Shown: piece after piece, positions 39,101-50,140 of the stretch
Numbering within the stretch: position 1 is the stretch's first letter
How the letters are laid out: each line of letters begins with the position of its first letter
NCBI GenBank assembly: GCA_964057225.1
Contig: OZ059894.1
Location: 13,340,131 to 13,404,130 of the forward strand
Direction of reading: 5' to 3'
Source: Auanema rhodensis
Lineage: Eukaryota > Nematoda > Chromadorea > Rhabditida > Rhabditidae
Length of the DNA: 64,000 nt
Made by a program: the position numbers and the translations under genes
The notes under the pieces: generated by a model
What the model was told of the DNA's origin: nothing
Database searches by the model: none
What the model saw: the letters and a program-made list of their open reading frames with translations, nothing else

Positions 39101-40764
39101 CAAAATTTTTCATCACTTCCATCAGGACAATCATTCAAACCATCACATTGTATATCTTCCATACAAACAGTATGACTATTAATTAAACAAAGAAAAGGAT
39201 TTAATAATCCTGAACATTTAATTTGTTCTTTTTTCATTAAAATATCTAAAAGTAAAAGACAATTTGTTTTGTTTCTTATATAATTATTTTGATTTTACCA
39301 TTACAGTTATTCCATGTTATATTTGAAATTTTAATTTCTGTATTTTGGTGGTTATGATAAACTCGAAAATTAACAGCTGTTGGTCCATTAATCTGTTCAA
39401 TATCAACAACAATCCATCTGAATTTGTTTCTAAAGAAAAAATTCACAGAAAAAATTGAAATTTTCATTTAATAGCTCACCCTTTTTTGTCTAAACGCGTA
39501 ATATTTTTGATGAACTCATATTCTGAATAAATTTAAAGCAATTTATAATCGATTTGTTAACAAGATACCTGATAAATTTGGTTTCAATTTGATTAATTCA
39601 ATCATAAGAAATACATCTTCATTGCCTTTGATCCAATAAAACGCAGATAAAGAACACTAAAATAGCAAAGCTTATTCAAGATTTATCAAGAAAAGTGATG
39701 TAACCTTCTTCGATGTTGTCAAATAGTACGGACTAGTAATCTGTACTTCTCCTTTAGTCATATTTGTAATTTTAGCTGTCATGTACATTTGTAAATCTGA
39801 AAAAAATAAAATTATCTTTTCCAATATATAGTTGACAATCTTGTATTTTTGAATTTTTGATGTAATTTAACATTTTATAGTATTTTCAACATTTACTTAT
39901 GCATGACCCACTTACATAGAGCTTAATCTGAGCTTCATCGAGTATACCCCCCATAGCCTTATAATTTTATGTTTTTCAGTATGATGTTCAAACTTAAATT
40001 TATTTCAACGAATAACAGAAAATTATTACCAAATTGTGTTTGTAGTACAATAGATTCAAACCCCTGTGAAGTCCAGAAACAATTCGTACGGTTAAAACAA
40101 AATCCTAAACAAAAATTTAAAATTTATCGAAAATCCCTGCAATCTAACTCTCATTGTTCTCGAAATTTTTGTTCAATATCTTTGAAGGGCAAATGCAATC
40201 AGGTTGTCTCACTATGAACAACTTATCAGAACATTGATGATCACATAAGCATTTTTCTAAAATTAATTAGTTACACTAACAATGAAATAATTTTACCTTC
40301 AATCACAGATATTTGGGTTATGAAGATATGCCTTAATATTTCAATTATAATATATATATAAAGTTAAAACGAACTCTTTGTTTTTAGTATTATCTATACA
40401 TTGTTTAAAATGCATATCATCATTGTATGGATGAAATGAATTGCATGATAACTTAATATAAATCAATTATACTGAATAAGAAATATTCTACATACGTTTT
40501 TAATAATTAAAACATCATTGTAGTTATTGGATTCATTACAAGGGTTAATGAATGCAATGATTAAATCCTTAGCTTTTTGAATATCAACCTAAAAAGTGAA
40601 ATTCTTTATTAATTATATCATAAAAATATTGGATATACTTCATTAATTGATGAAAATACGGATATTTCAGTTTTATCTTCTATTTTTCTTTGGTAAATCT
40701 GAGATTTCAAGCTTTCACAGTTAGTATGCATAAACACCACTAACAGTATTAAAAATATAGTCAT
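36149..40764 (-). CDS. scd-2: ALK/LTK-type receptor tyrosine kinase (SCD-2 orthologue)
   Basis: A signal peptide (MTIFLILLVVFMHTNC) is followed by a Cys-bearing N-terminal part, a MAM-like domain (about 39280-39800, with WIVVDIEQINGPTAVNF and NITWNNC), an LDL-receptor A repeat (39100-39185, CDGLNDCPDGSDEKFC) and a second MAM (about 38300-39020, starting CNFDNGSICSNWV). MAM-LDLa-MAM is diagnostic of ALK. No glycine-rich domain was seen. The membrane segment is near 38060-38160 (YLTCIVLFLIVLM). The kinase has IIGHGAFGEVFKAE, VAVK, YVHRDLAARNCL (37160), DFGLAEELYR followed by CYY (the Y-x-x-x-YY pattern), then VLPVKWMPPEAIQDGF and WSFGVVLWEIFSLG. All catalytic residues are intact. The tail ends near 36149 after a short last exon (TAPLIQK); that edge is inferred. 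SCD-2 acts in worm neuronal plasticity and dauer signalling with ligand HEN-1, from established knowledge. Confidence 0.92.
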
Positions 40765-41417
40765 CGTAATATCATTTCCAACATCTGTAATATTTACTGT
40801 TGATTTTAAATTTGAGTTAAAAATAAATAATAATAATAATAAATGGTTCAAAATCAGTGATACTACTTTTAAAGGTATCAGTTTATTGATGCTTATATCT
40901 GAGCACTGCTCCTTGTGTTCTTTTGGCTCCTTGTGGCTTATGTTCTTTCCCTCACTCTGTATCCCCCTCTCTCTCTGATTCTTGCTTTTTATCTCTCTCT
41001 CTTTCTTTTTCTGTATCTGTATCTGTATCTCTGTCTCTCTGCCTCCCCCTTGTCTCTCTTTCTCTCTCTCTCTTTCGCTCTCTCTATCTCTCTCTCTCTC
41101 TCTCTGTCTCTCTCTCCCTCTCTATCCGTATATCATATATCTATCTCTTCCTTTTTATCTCATTTCCTCTCATTTGATTTATCAATAAGTTTCTGTTTCT
41201 CTGCATTTTGGTTACTATGACTACATCGAGAGTAAAACAGAAAGAGTAATGAAATAGAGAGAGATTAATATGCTGAATAAGTTATATATAATATATATAT
41301 GTGTGTGTGTGTCTGTGTGTGTGTATATACACTTACTATACGCATCTATTTATAAAAAAATTGATTTCTTATTAGGTTTTCTGTGATATTCTTAACTTTA
41401 TCATAATTATTAAAAAT
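40765..41417. other. Intergenic with a long CT-rich tract
   Basis: Spacer between scd-2 and the secreted orphan, both minus. It is dominated by a pyrimidine microsatellite at 40957-41130 and a (TG)n/(TA)n patch at 41282-41330. The three overlapping plus-strand ORFs over the CT tract are simple-sequence artefacts. Confidence 0.6.
40957..41130. repeat. CT-rich microsatellite
   Basis: Repeated ctctctgt, tctctctc and tgtatctgtatc units, pyrimidine-rich on the plus strand. Confidence 0.92.
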
Positions 41418-42123
41418 TTATTGTTTCATATCTAAAGACATAACCATATTTTCTTCAAATACAACATCCATATATTCCAATTTGTCCTGAGTTTTTACTG
41501 ATAATATTCTCCATTGACTTTCAAATAAATCCTAATTGAAAAATAAAAATCAGTATCATTAAGTTTAAATGATATACCTCTTTAGCTTTGATCATTATAA
41601 CACCCTTAACTGGTACAGTTTCAGCATCGTTACATGAATGATATACAGTTCCTATAACAAACTTAATTGAACTTTTTTTTTTATTTGAACAACCTTTATA
41701 AGCAATATGTTCTTCAGCATCAGCTGTGCATTTTGCATTTCTTATAAGTTTTTTAATATGAAGAGGATGATATGTGATTTTCTCGATTGTGAAACTATCA
41801 GCTTGCATTCCAAAGTTTAACAATGCTCTATTAATCTGAATAGAATTGTTAAAATGAGTAAAAAAAAATTTGATACAGCAAGTTTGATATCACTTTGAAC
41901 TTTTTTAGATGCATCTTCTAAGGAGTCTTGGCCTTCTTCCGCAGGATCTTCTACAAAACTCCAAGCCACAGGAGGAGAAATCTCGAAATTGAACATAGCT
42001 GTGTCAGAAAGTTTCCCTGAAATACTTTATATCCCAAGATATGAAAAATGAATTACCTGTTCCAGTACTACAAGAGGATGAAATGGAAATTAAGCAGGAG
42101 ATGGAAATGAAGAAAAGTTTCAT
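41418..42123 (-). CDS. Small secreted protein of unknown function
   Basis: Not recognised. The protein starts with a clear signal peptide (MKLFFISISCLISISSSC), then a mature part of about 170 residues over four or five exons: about 42058-42123, 41878-42018 (FEISPPVAWSFVEDPAEE), about 41575-41835 (NFGMQADSFTIEKITYHPLH, with two Cys in CTADAEEH and YKGCSNKK and a third in YHSCNDAE), and a last exon to 41418 (ESQWRILSVKTQDKLEYMDV) ending SLDMKQ. The stop is followed directly by AATAAA. The mature protein has few cysteines, no membrane segment and mixed charge. It might be a nematode-specific extracellular or cystatin-like fold, but I have no motif to support that. It is divergent in sequence from the neighbouring scd-2 ectodomain and ends in a clean stop, so I treat it as a separate gene. 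Confidence 0.7.
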
Positions 42124-43550
42124 TTTTTCGGAAACGAACTATCTCATTTTCAATTTTCAGCTGCATTTATAAGGTTTCCAGTAAAGTTGTTACTTTCTCA
42201 ACACAATAGAAAAAATGTATAAAAGTTTCAAAAAGTGAATTTTTATAATTAACAAATATAACCTTCAAGTTGTAACTATCAAACCTTTTTCAATCGAATA
42301 CATCCCACGAATGCTATACAAACATTTCACTGTTATCATTCAATGTATCATCCCGTTGGCTTTTAATCATATTGGGTGGTATGTTTCAACTCATTTTACC
42401 TTATGATTGATTGATCTTTATTCTTGATTTAATTTTAAAAGTTTTTCATAAAAAACAGTATACATTTAATAATTTATTAGAAATTATATATTCATTCATG
42501 AAAACTTTTTTTTCACATAAAATACTTACTCATATAACATATGATTTCAATTTATATATATAATATATATGTATGTATGTATGTATAATATAATCATTTG
42601 AACACAATGTAAAAGTTGAGCAAAACACGGATATATATGTACACAATAAAGAAAATAATGAAGCTAAATGTTGTATTTTTCTAATGTTCGGTCGGAAATT
42701 TTTCGCAAGGAAAACTAAACTAAATAACTAAATAATTTTTAAGCCTTATATGTATTAGGTGGTACAAATAAAACGTAGTCCCCTAAATAATTTTTCAAAA
42801 TATTTCGAATTTAAAAAAATGGAATTAATCTCAGCTCATTCGTGTCAAGCTTGATTTTGATCCTATTTCTTGTGTAGTTCGTTACGGATGTAGCTCATAT
42901 GCGCTACGTCCATCTTCTAAATTTTAACAATGTGTTTCTGCTGAAGAAACATTTTGTAAAGTGGAAGCTGTTCATGGAGAATCTTCTCCAGCTTACAGCA
43001 ACTGTAATAAGTTGAGTTTCTGACTAAAACAGGTCTAAGTTTTGGGTAAACCTAAGTCAGGATGTTAGGTATTCTCTACTATGAGATTCTTCACTATGAA
43101 AGAACCATATATGAGGAATTTTGTTCTGAGCAATTCTTGCTATTGAAGCCAAAGAAGAGCTCAGAAACAGAACGATGGCGTTCTTGCTTGAGCATAGTTT
43201 GAAGGGTATTTTTCAGAATAGGAATCAAAAATTTGAAAGAAAGTTGGCAGAGAGTGATAGATAAGAAGGGTCAATATATAAAAAAATAAAAAATTAGGGG
43301 GGAGGGGGCTACGTTTCATTTGCAAGTTTTGAGCCTATTTGATAGAGAATTTGTCTCTGTTTAGATACCTGTGAGTACTGGTAAATTAAAAATTATTATC
43401 CGTGGTAATTGTTTTCTCAATTTACCTAAGCTCCAAGCCAGGCTTTCTAACACAAAAACTTTTAAAAAATAAGAAAACTACGCACATTTCGGCATACAGG
43501 ATAAATCGTTCAACGAGTTAACTACAAAAGCCGAAGTTGTTTTTTTCTAG
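42124..43550. other. Intergenic region containing the mariner relic
   Basis: Outside the relic this spacer holds AT-rich sequence and a short (TATG)n run at 42563-42588. The secreted orphan starts at its left edge and the S1P lyase ends at its right. Confidence 0.5.
42755..43338 (+). mobile_element. Degenerate, internally deleted mariner (Tc1/mariner) element
   Basis: The left end reads TTAGGTGGTACAAATAAAACG behind a TA, the typical mariner terminus. The right end, reversed, has CAAATGAAACGTAG, so the ends form imperfect inverted repeats. Inside, plus-strand sequence at about 42925-43075 translates as a mariner helix-turn-helix start (AEETFCKVEAVHGES, then a KPKSG stretch) broken by stops. 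About 43080-43150 resembles the YYEIL...TIYEEF region of the catalytic domain. At 43216-43272 the frame ESWQRVIDKKGQYI closes with a stop, as mariner transposases do. At about 585 bases it lacks most of the catalytic core (full copies are about 1.3 kb) and has several frame breaks, so it is a dead relic. Confidence 0.8.
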
Positions 43551-45873
43551 TTAAGATAAATGTTCTGGTGGTCTAGCAAAAACTGCATCAAGATAGCAAT
43601 GCGACACTTCTTGTACAATAGAACGATCGGGTAGTCGTCGGGCCAGACCATAGATTGCGGCCTGTATATGTAAAAAGTGAAATTAAAATGTTGTGTTTTT
43701 GAAAAACTCACCGTTCCCTCTAATTTAGCATCAGGTGTTGATTTAACTTTATCTACAGCTGATCTTAAATCATATAGTAATTCATCAATGACTCCTCGTT
43801 GTGTATGCAATTTAGTTAGCATTAAATGAATTCTTAAAATCATAAGATTACTATAAGATTTGTTATTTAGTATACTTACCCGCATGGATACTGTAAAGCT
43901 GTTAATTCCCATTCTTTACATTGCATTTCCGAATGAACAAGATTAATATCGAAAACATCACTAGTGAAGCTGACTATACAGATGTCCGAATCTCCAAGAA
44001 GACAAAGTCCATCAATTTGTTTGATTCTATAACAATTTTTATATTCAATAACATTTGAATAGAAAAATACCCATCGCGTAATTTGCGTGTACAAGATCGG
44101 ATAGCTCTTGCGTTCTCAATATAATTTTTCTGGCCTTGATAAAGAAGCGAAGCCCAGCAGAGAGCGACATTGAGACCAGCGCGACTTCCTGTGAAAAAAA
44201 AACGTAATAATCTTCTAATAAAAATTATTATTTAAAGATACCTTCAAGGGTAGCAGAAGCATATATACCTCCTTGCCAATCAGCATCACAGAAATATTGA
44301 TTATGTAATAACTCTCTATTTCTGAATAGAACAACAGAAGAACCCTTTGGTGATAAACCGTACTGAAATATAAAAATTTAAAAATCATAAATCAACTTCT
44401 GTTCAATACCTTATGAGTATCAGCAGAAATAGATGAAACGCCAGAAATAGAGAAGTCAAATTTGGGTTTGTCATCGTTTTCAAAGAAAGGAATCAAGAAT
44501 CCTCCCAAACAACCATCAACATGAACAGGAATGTCATACTGTAAATATACTTTTTATCTCAAATTTTCGAATTCAATAATATTATGCCTTTTGTCCGAGT
44601 TCAGCAATTGCCTCAATATCATCAATAGTTCCGAAAGGAAAATTGGGAGCTGATCCAACCAGCTGTAATATACAATTTTGAAGATTTATATTTTAAAACT
44701 AAATACCATGCAAGTATTTTTGTTGATAGCAGATCTGAGCTTTTTCATGTCTACTTTATAAGTTTTGGGATCTAAATCAATTTTACGAGGTTTGATACGG
44801 AATACTTCAGCTGCTTTTGTGAAAGCTGCGTGAGCTGATTTTGGGATGATCCTGAAAAATTGGGCACATATGGTTTATTATTATTAAGAATATATACATT
44901 TCTGGGAATAAAATTCCACGTTTCAAAGCCCTATTACGGTGAGCTAAACAGGCTAAAAGAATAGACATGGTTCCTCCAGTGGTAATCTGAATGCATGTTC
45001 ATGTTTTCATTGATTTTTCTTTTCTCTTTATTACCGATCCACATGAATTTTCGTCACCATTAAGCATAGAACAAGTCATACGGATAACTTCCGATTCCAT
45101 ACGTCGAATACCTGGATAAACCTTAGGCCATAAAGGATTAGAATAAGCGAACTTGTTGAATATCTAAAATATATTCAAGTTAATATAAAAAAATGAAACA
45201 ACAGTATACATCGACGTAAACTAAACGCTCATCTTCGTCACTCTCATATGTAAACACAGCTCCGGATTGACGACCACGTTTATAGTTCGCAGGAACTACA
45301 AGAATATTCAATTAAGATAAACTTAAGAGTATATTTAAACCTAAATTTGTATTTCCAAGTTCGTTATACGATTCTACATATTCCAATAGCAAATCTTTTT
45401 TGAATCCTTCTTTTGGTATATTAGAGATGTAATCTGATGGTGGTTGATAGGCATTTAATTCGGTTAACATGGAATCATAAACCATTTTTTTAGTTTTCTG
45501 AAACAATGTTTATTTAATTTTAATTATTTCTTATGAAAAATGAAAACAAAACATTCGCGGAATGTTTTGCCAGAGATTGATAAGAGTAAGAGAAGATACC
45601 TCTATTTCTGACGAAACCATAGGAATTTTTCTAGCTAAAGCAAAAGTTGTATTACGAATTCTAGTCCAAATTCCTTTAAAGATAGTTTATTGTAAAATAT
45701 AGTTCATTTTACTATTTACCAATATCATCAGCATGTAAATGCCATAAGCAAGTAAGTAAATAAGTTCCAGTAATAGTGGAAGCAGTCAGTATAAGAGGGT
45801 TGAAGCTACCCAAATAGTTTTTAATGTCGTCATGGGCAAGGTTAACAATTTCTAAACTTTTGCTGAGAGACAT
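43551..45873 (-). CDS. Sphingosine-1-phosphate lyase (PLP-dependent, SGPL1-like)
   Basis: Cleaves sphingosine-1-phosphate to hexadecenal and phosphoethanolamine at the ER membrane. The protein starts [20 protein letters not shown]. One membrane segment follows near residues 28-48 ([14 protein letters not shown]), as in SGPL1. The PLP domain has GSVTTGGT-type sequence around 44950-45050, the lid motif [13 protein letters not shown] (about 44510) and the PLP lysine in [14 protein letters not shown] (44380-44440). [20 protein letters not shown] and [17 protein letters not shown] match SGPL1 closely. The C-terminal domain ends [12 protein letters not shown] and then EHLS. No break was found. The ATG lies 5 nt behind TTTTCAG, a good trans-splice site. 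C. elegans has spl-1, spl-2 and spl-3; I cannot say which this matches, so no symbol is given. Confidence 0.93.
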
Positions 45874-46510
45874 CTTGTCTGAAAATTGTTATCGTTGTAT
45901 TACAATGATAAAATGAAAAAAATACAATTTCAAAAATGTTTCGAGCAATTAGGAATTAATTATGACTGAACAATCTCATACATGCAAAAATTGTTTAACT
46001 GATAAAATAAAATTATAATAGCAACTTTATCTCATATTCATTTACGTATTCCTTTGTTCAACGTGATTTCGATATACTTTTTTATGATAAAAGAAGACAT
46101 TGTCTTCAATTTAATCTTTGTAAACCCAAAAATATGATTAAATTCATAAAAATTATGCATATTTATATATTTTAAAATTTAACTTTTAAATAATGTATGT
46201 ATATTAAGCTATTTTTATAGAAAAGTGCTTTATAATTTAATTAGAAAATAGAGAATCATGTTGAAACATTGGTAAGCATAGTTTCAACTTTAAAATGATC
46301 AACAGAGAATGAAATAGGATAAACGAAATGTTTATCATTGATTAGAAAGGTGAAAAGACCTGAAAGAATACTCTTCGTCTTTTTCAATAAAATATGACTC
46401 AAAATGTAAAAACAAAGGTTATTTTTAAAGTGATAATTCAAATAATGATAGAGTAATTCATAGATTTATATACCAATCCCTGATAAGCATTTATCATACC
46501 ACGCCCCTTT

Positions 46511-46526
46511 TGTAGTTTAAACTACA
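46511..46526. promoter_or_regulatory. 16-bp perfect palindrome
   Basis: TGTAGTTTAAACTACA reads the same on both strands. It follows a CCACGCCCC (KLF/Sp1-like) box by a few bases and lies about 640 bases upstream of the S1P lyase start codon and downstream of the candidate micropeptide. Confidence 0.35.
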
Positions 46527-46663
46527 TACGATAGACTGCTCTTGTCTGCAAGATAGTGTTTCTCTGAAAATTTTTTTCAAAACCAATTATACTTTTACTT
46601 TTAATTTATTTAATATAAATGATAGCTTGTATTCAATCTCATTAAAAATGAAATTCAATTAAT

Positions 46664-46856
46664 TTATATAACTAATAAAATGTATATGTTGCACAGATAA
46701 TCAGAGAGAACTGTACCAAACATAACGACCACGATTACGATGATGACCATGATGTCATTTTCAAAAATTTCCTGTTTTCCTGTTTTTTGAGAGTTTTTTG
46801 TTCAAACTATAACTGATTTCTCGACGTATTACGATCATTAAACGAAGATCACTCAT
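46664..46856 (-). CDS. Candidate micropeptide with one membrane segment, unknown
   Basis: No known relative recognised. The ATG at 46854-46856 follows an acceptor-like TATGTAG by 8 nt. Exon 1 gives MSDLRLMI. A 61-nt intron (46772-46832, GTAATACG to AAAACAG) leads in phase 0 to EIFEND and the hydrophobic run IMVIIVIVVVMF. Either the frame continues (about 43 residues in all, stop 46664-46666) or a further 47-nt intron (GTACAG to TTATTAG) gives a product of about 28 residues ending VI. An AATAAA lies about 60 nt past the stop. The Val/Ile codons are mostly C- or G-ended in otherwise AT-rich DNA, which argues for selection. Size and layout (short polar N-terminus, single helix) resemble sarcolamban/sarcolipin-class or other small membrane regulators, but this is inference only. 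Unspliced, the frame gives an unrelated short basic peptide. Confidence 0.35.
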
Positions 46857-47052
46857 ATCAAGACCTACATAAATGATATTTAATTGTATTACTTTCGTTT
46901 ACTGATACGTGGGATAGAGGAGTGCAAAACTTTTCAACTTTTCTTTATTACTTACAAACACTAGTCAACTATTCCAGTTGAACAAATGAAAATTTATACA
47001 AACTCAAGTAAATTATTACAATTTTGATGTTTCATCTCTGGAGTTTCACGGA

Positions 47053-48753
47053 TCAAATTGGGCAACAATGAGCAAAAACCTCTTCTTGTGCGCATTTGTA
47101 GCCTTGAGGACAAAAATCATCTGCGCATGTCTGACCAAATAAAATATTTTCAAATCCATCAGTATTTGTGCTGAACGGTTTTCCTTTTTTACAAGTTGGA
47201 TGATAAGCTTTGTTCATTTTCTCCTCTGTAGCTCTCGGACAACAGAATCCAAAGAAAGCTCCCATTATGCATTGATGAGCCGATGGACACCCATCATTTT
47301 CAGGTTCACCTGTTGGGCTCATATCTGCGCGTACTGGCATTGGAACTAAAATAACAGAATACAAGAAATACTAGTTCTTTTTTCAGAAGACGAGTATACT
47401 TACCGCCACATAGGATAGTCTCTCCTTTGGCATCTACAGCAGGTTTTCGGAGAAAAGCGCAAGATGAGAAGTCCACTGTAAGTTATTATAATTTTTGATA
47501 TATATTCATCTGCTATTTCAATGCAATACGAAATATATTGTCATACGATATTTGTCAAGGTTTTACATGTCAAACTATACATAGATATTTCTCGGTTAAT
47601 TATTTTTTTATGGATACAATCCATTTATATCAGACACAAAATCATATTGTTTTGCTCAAGAAGTACTCCATTGTCTATAGTTTGACTCCTTATCAATTGC
47701 AAGACGCTTATACGATTTAGATCAATTTTTGATATTGACAGAACCCAAACACTTACTTAATTCACAATTAGAATGACATTCTGACTCAGACACAAATCTG
47801 TTGGAATTTCCACCACATCCGTTGTATTTGAATGCTAGACAAGTGAATGTGTTAGTATCGAAGAAATACTAAATATATAATTATTTAGATAAGCTTCATA
47901 CTGTCATATCACACCATAACTTTTGAATTTCCATCATGACAGCTGTGTCCTCTATCTTGTTTCAATTTACAGTATTCTCGAGCTACTGGGGCTTCAATTC
48001 TATCTGGTCGGTTAAACGAGCGATCTACAAGAAATTGAAATACGTACTTTCACTAAGTAAAAAAAAAACCCGATTTATCACAGGAAATTTTATTATTATT
48101 TTCGTTTTTTTGCTGTGATCCCGCAATTTCTTTACCGCTCTTGGGATCAACACATACACACGTTTTGCCCTCACATTGTAAAGGATCATATAAACCTTAA
48201 ACATTTAAATATTTCTCGTTGAAGAATTGTGTAAACAAACCATATTGATTATCGCATTTAGGTACAAAGTTGGTATTTGGAAGAGTCTTGGAAGAAAACT
48301 GATCTCTAATGAAGATATGGCAAGCTGTAAAATATAGGATTTATCCAGTGTTCTGTAATAGTTTATTGATAAAACCAGAGCATTTAGGAGCAACACGGTT
48401 ATTTTGAGTTCGGGTAAGTTCAGCGATTTGTCCATTATGAGAATCAACGCAGAAGCAGCTGTCTCGGTCACATTGGACCATTTCGTAAAATCCTTTAAAA
48501 AATATCAATATCAAATTTTCAGAAAAAAATATTAACCATTGTCAGTACATTTCAACTTATCGGCATTGAATAAACATGGTCCACCATTAGGAACTCTAAA
48601 ACGTAATAACATGATATACTAAAACTGAATTTTATATGATATCATTCAAGATTTTCAGTTAAATTTCCACAATACTTACTCTATCTCTTTACCTAATGGA
48701 TTAGGTGTAGCCATAATGGCTAATGGAAATATAAGCAGAAGCACCACTTTCAT
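47053..48753 (-). CDS. Secreted multidomain protein: thyroglobulin type-1 repeats, Kunitz, Cys-rich tail
   Basis: A signal peptide (MKVVLLLIFPLAIMA) starts at 48751-48753, 2 nt behind a TTACAG acceptor. Two thyroglobulin type-1-like units follow: GGPCLFNADKLKC...QCDRDSCFCVDSHNGQI (about 48420-48610) and CDNQYGLYDPLQCEGKTCVCVD (about 48140-48310). A Kunitz/BPTI domain comes next (about 47760-47960), from CKLKQDRGHSC through FTCLAFKYNGCGGNSNRF to ECHSNC; the residue after the second Cys (the P1 site) is His, not Lys or Arg, so trypsin inhibition is doubtful. The tail has two CCP-ended Cys modules (HQCIMGAFFGFCCPR, CPQGYKCAQEEVFAHCCPI), a lustrin/EB-like type common in nematode secreted proteins. 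Likely an extracellular protease inhibitor or matrix protein. Similar domain mixes occur in nematode cuticle and moulting proteins; no specific orthologue is assigned. Confidence 0.87.
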
Positions 48754-50140
48754 ATCTGTAACAGTTTTTTAATACAAAAAAAGAAAGAGTTCTTCAAGAA
48801 TACGAGTTCAGAAAAGTAAATACGAATGCACCAAAAACAAGTGATGACTTGATGTAAGAAGAAAAGAAAAAGAGAATAATGAAAAGTACCATTCTAACAA
48901 TAATCGATCGAAATTAGTTGTCATTGGAACAGAAAGTGTCAAAAAACTTGATGAAAAGGAAAATTAACGAAAAAAGTAAACTGGGAGGGAAACTAGTTGT
49001 CAAATATGTATATTCGTGAAAGTTCTACGTATTTTACAAATATAATGAAATTGATCAAGAATTTGAGAATGAGACAATGAACAGTTTTCACATTGAAATG
49101 AAATTTAAAATAAAACATAGGAAAACTACAAGTTATGATATATAAAATACTAAAAGGCGTAAATTGAAAAAGGAAGTATCAGAAAAGAAGCTAAGAAAAT
49201 AAGAATTATCATTTGATATGAAATATAATTGTGGTATCATAAACGTATATTTATGTTTTCTAATTATTCAAAAAAAAAAGATAATATTCACTAACTTTTC
49301 TTGAAAATAAAATTTTCTAATATTTTAGAATAATTCAAAGATAGAACTCAAATTAAAATGAAAATTAACCATTTTATAGTTATTCGAATAGACACAGGTT
49401 GTTGAATCAATTTTTTTTCCAATCATACAGCCGAATCTTCGGAGTTCCGCTAACGAAAAAGACAAAGAATTTATATGTGAAGTAATTCACAATCACATAT
49501 AAGCTATTTTTTGTGACATTGTCCGTTTATGAAAAATGCATTTAATGACCAAAACGAGAGAGAATGGCAACAACTATGAAGAGTAACAGAGAAGAAACAA
49601 CGACCTTGTCATGTCTGTTCTCCCCCACTTATATTCCAAACTAATACACATCGGCCTATCTGGCCACTATTATAGTTGATTTCTTCATTTGTTAACCCTT
49701 TTTTAATATTTTGGGAGAAAACTATTTATAATCTTAATATTTCTATTTTATATTATTATTCTATTTTATTATTCACAAAGAATTAAACTATTAGCTATCC
49801 ATTTGTGAATATGTATTAAATACAAAAAATAATTAAATAAATAATTAAAAAATAAAATAATTCCATGAGATTTTTAGAAAGATGAAAATTTAATTTAACA
49901 AGATAATAAGTATATAGATACATGCAATCAAAGAAAGTAAAGTATGTATATACTATGTATATATACAGATGTTCTTGATTAAATGTTTTCAATAAACTTT
50001 ATCACTTTCCAAATAATAATAATAATATATATATATATATATATATACTTTTGTTTGTATTATTCATTTATATTATTTTATTATTAGTATAGTTTAGATT
50101 TTATTTTCAGATATTATTTGATTACTTTACTAGATAGCAC
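48754..50140. other. Intergenic region between divergent genes
   Basis: About 1.4 kb between the thyroglobulin/Kunitz gene (minus) and glf-1 (plus), so it must hold both promoters. A GC-richer spot at 49428-49455 (gccgaatcttcggagttccg, a small hairpin) and a patch at 49555-49680 stand out. An (AT)n run lies at 50023-50047. TTTTCAG at 50104-50110 is the probable leader acceptor for glf-1. Confidence 0.45.

Larger units (their letters stand above)
45874..47052. other. Intergenic region with possible micropeptide gene
   Basis: About 1.2 kb between S1P lyase and the thyroglobulin/Kunitz gene, both minus. It contains a CCACGCCC box at about 46501, a 16-bp palindrome at 46511-46526, and the possible tiny gene at 46664-46856. 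The rest is AT-rich with no clear signal. Confidence 0.45.

Noticed and set aside
40915-41220. Three overlapping Leu/Ser-rich ORFs on the plus strand
   Set aside because: They are translations of a CT microsatellite.
41418-42123. Treating the secreted orphan as the 5' end of scd-2
   Set aside because: It ends in a stop followed by AATAAA, and scd-2 has its own signal peptide at 40764.
49430-49560. Minus-strand peptide-like pieces (RRFGCMIGKKIDSTTC; MSQKIAYI) upstream of the thyroglobulin/Kunitz gene, resembling a Cys-loop neuropeptide
   Set aside because: The pieces lie in incompatible frames, lack a signal peptide, and similarity to known peptides is superficial.
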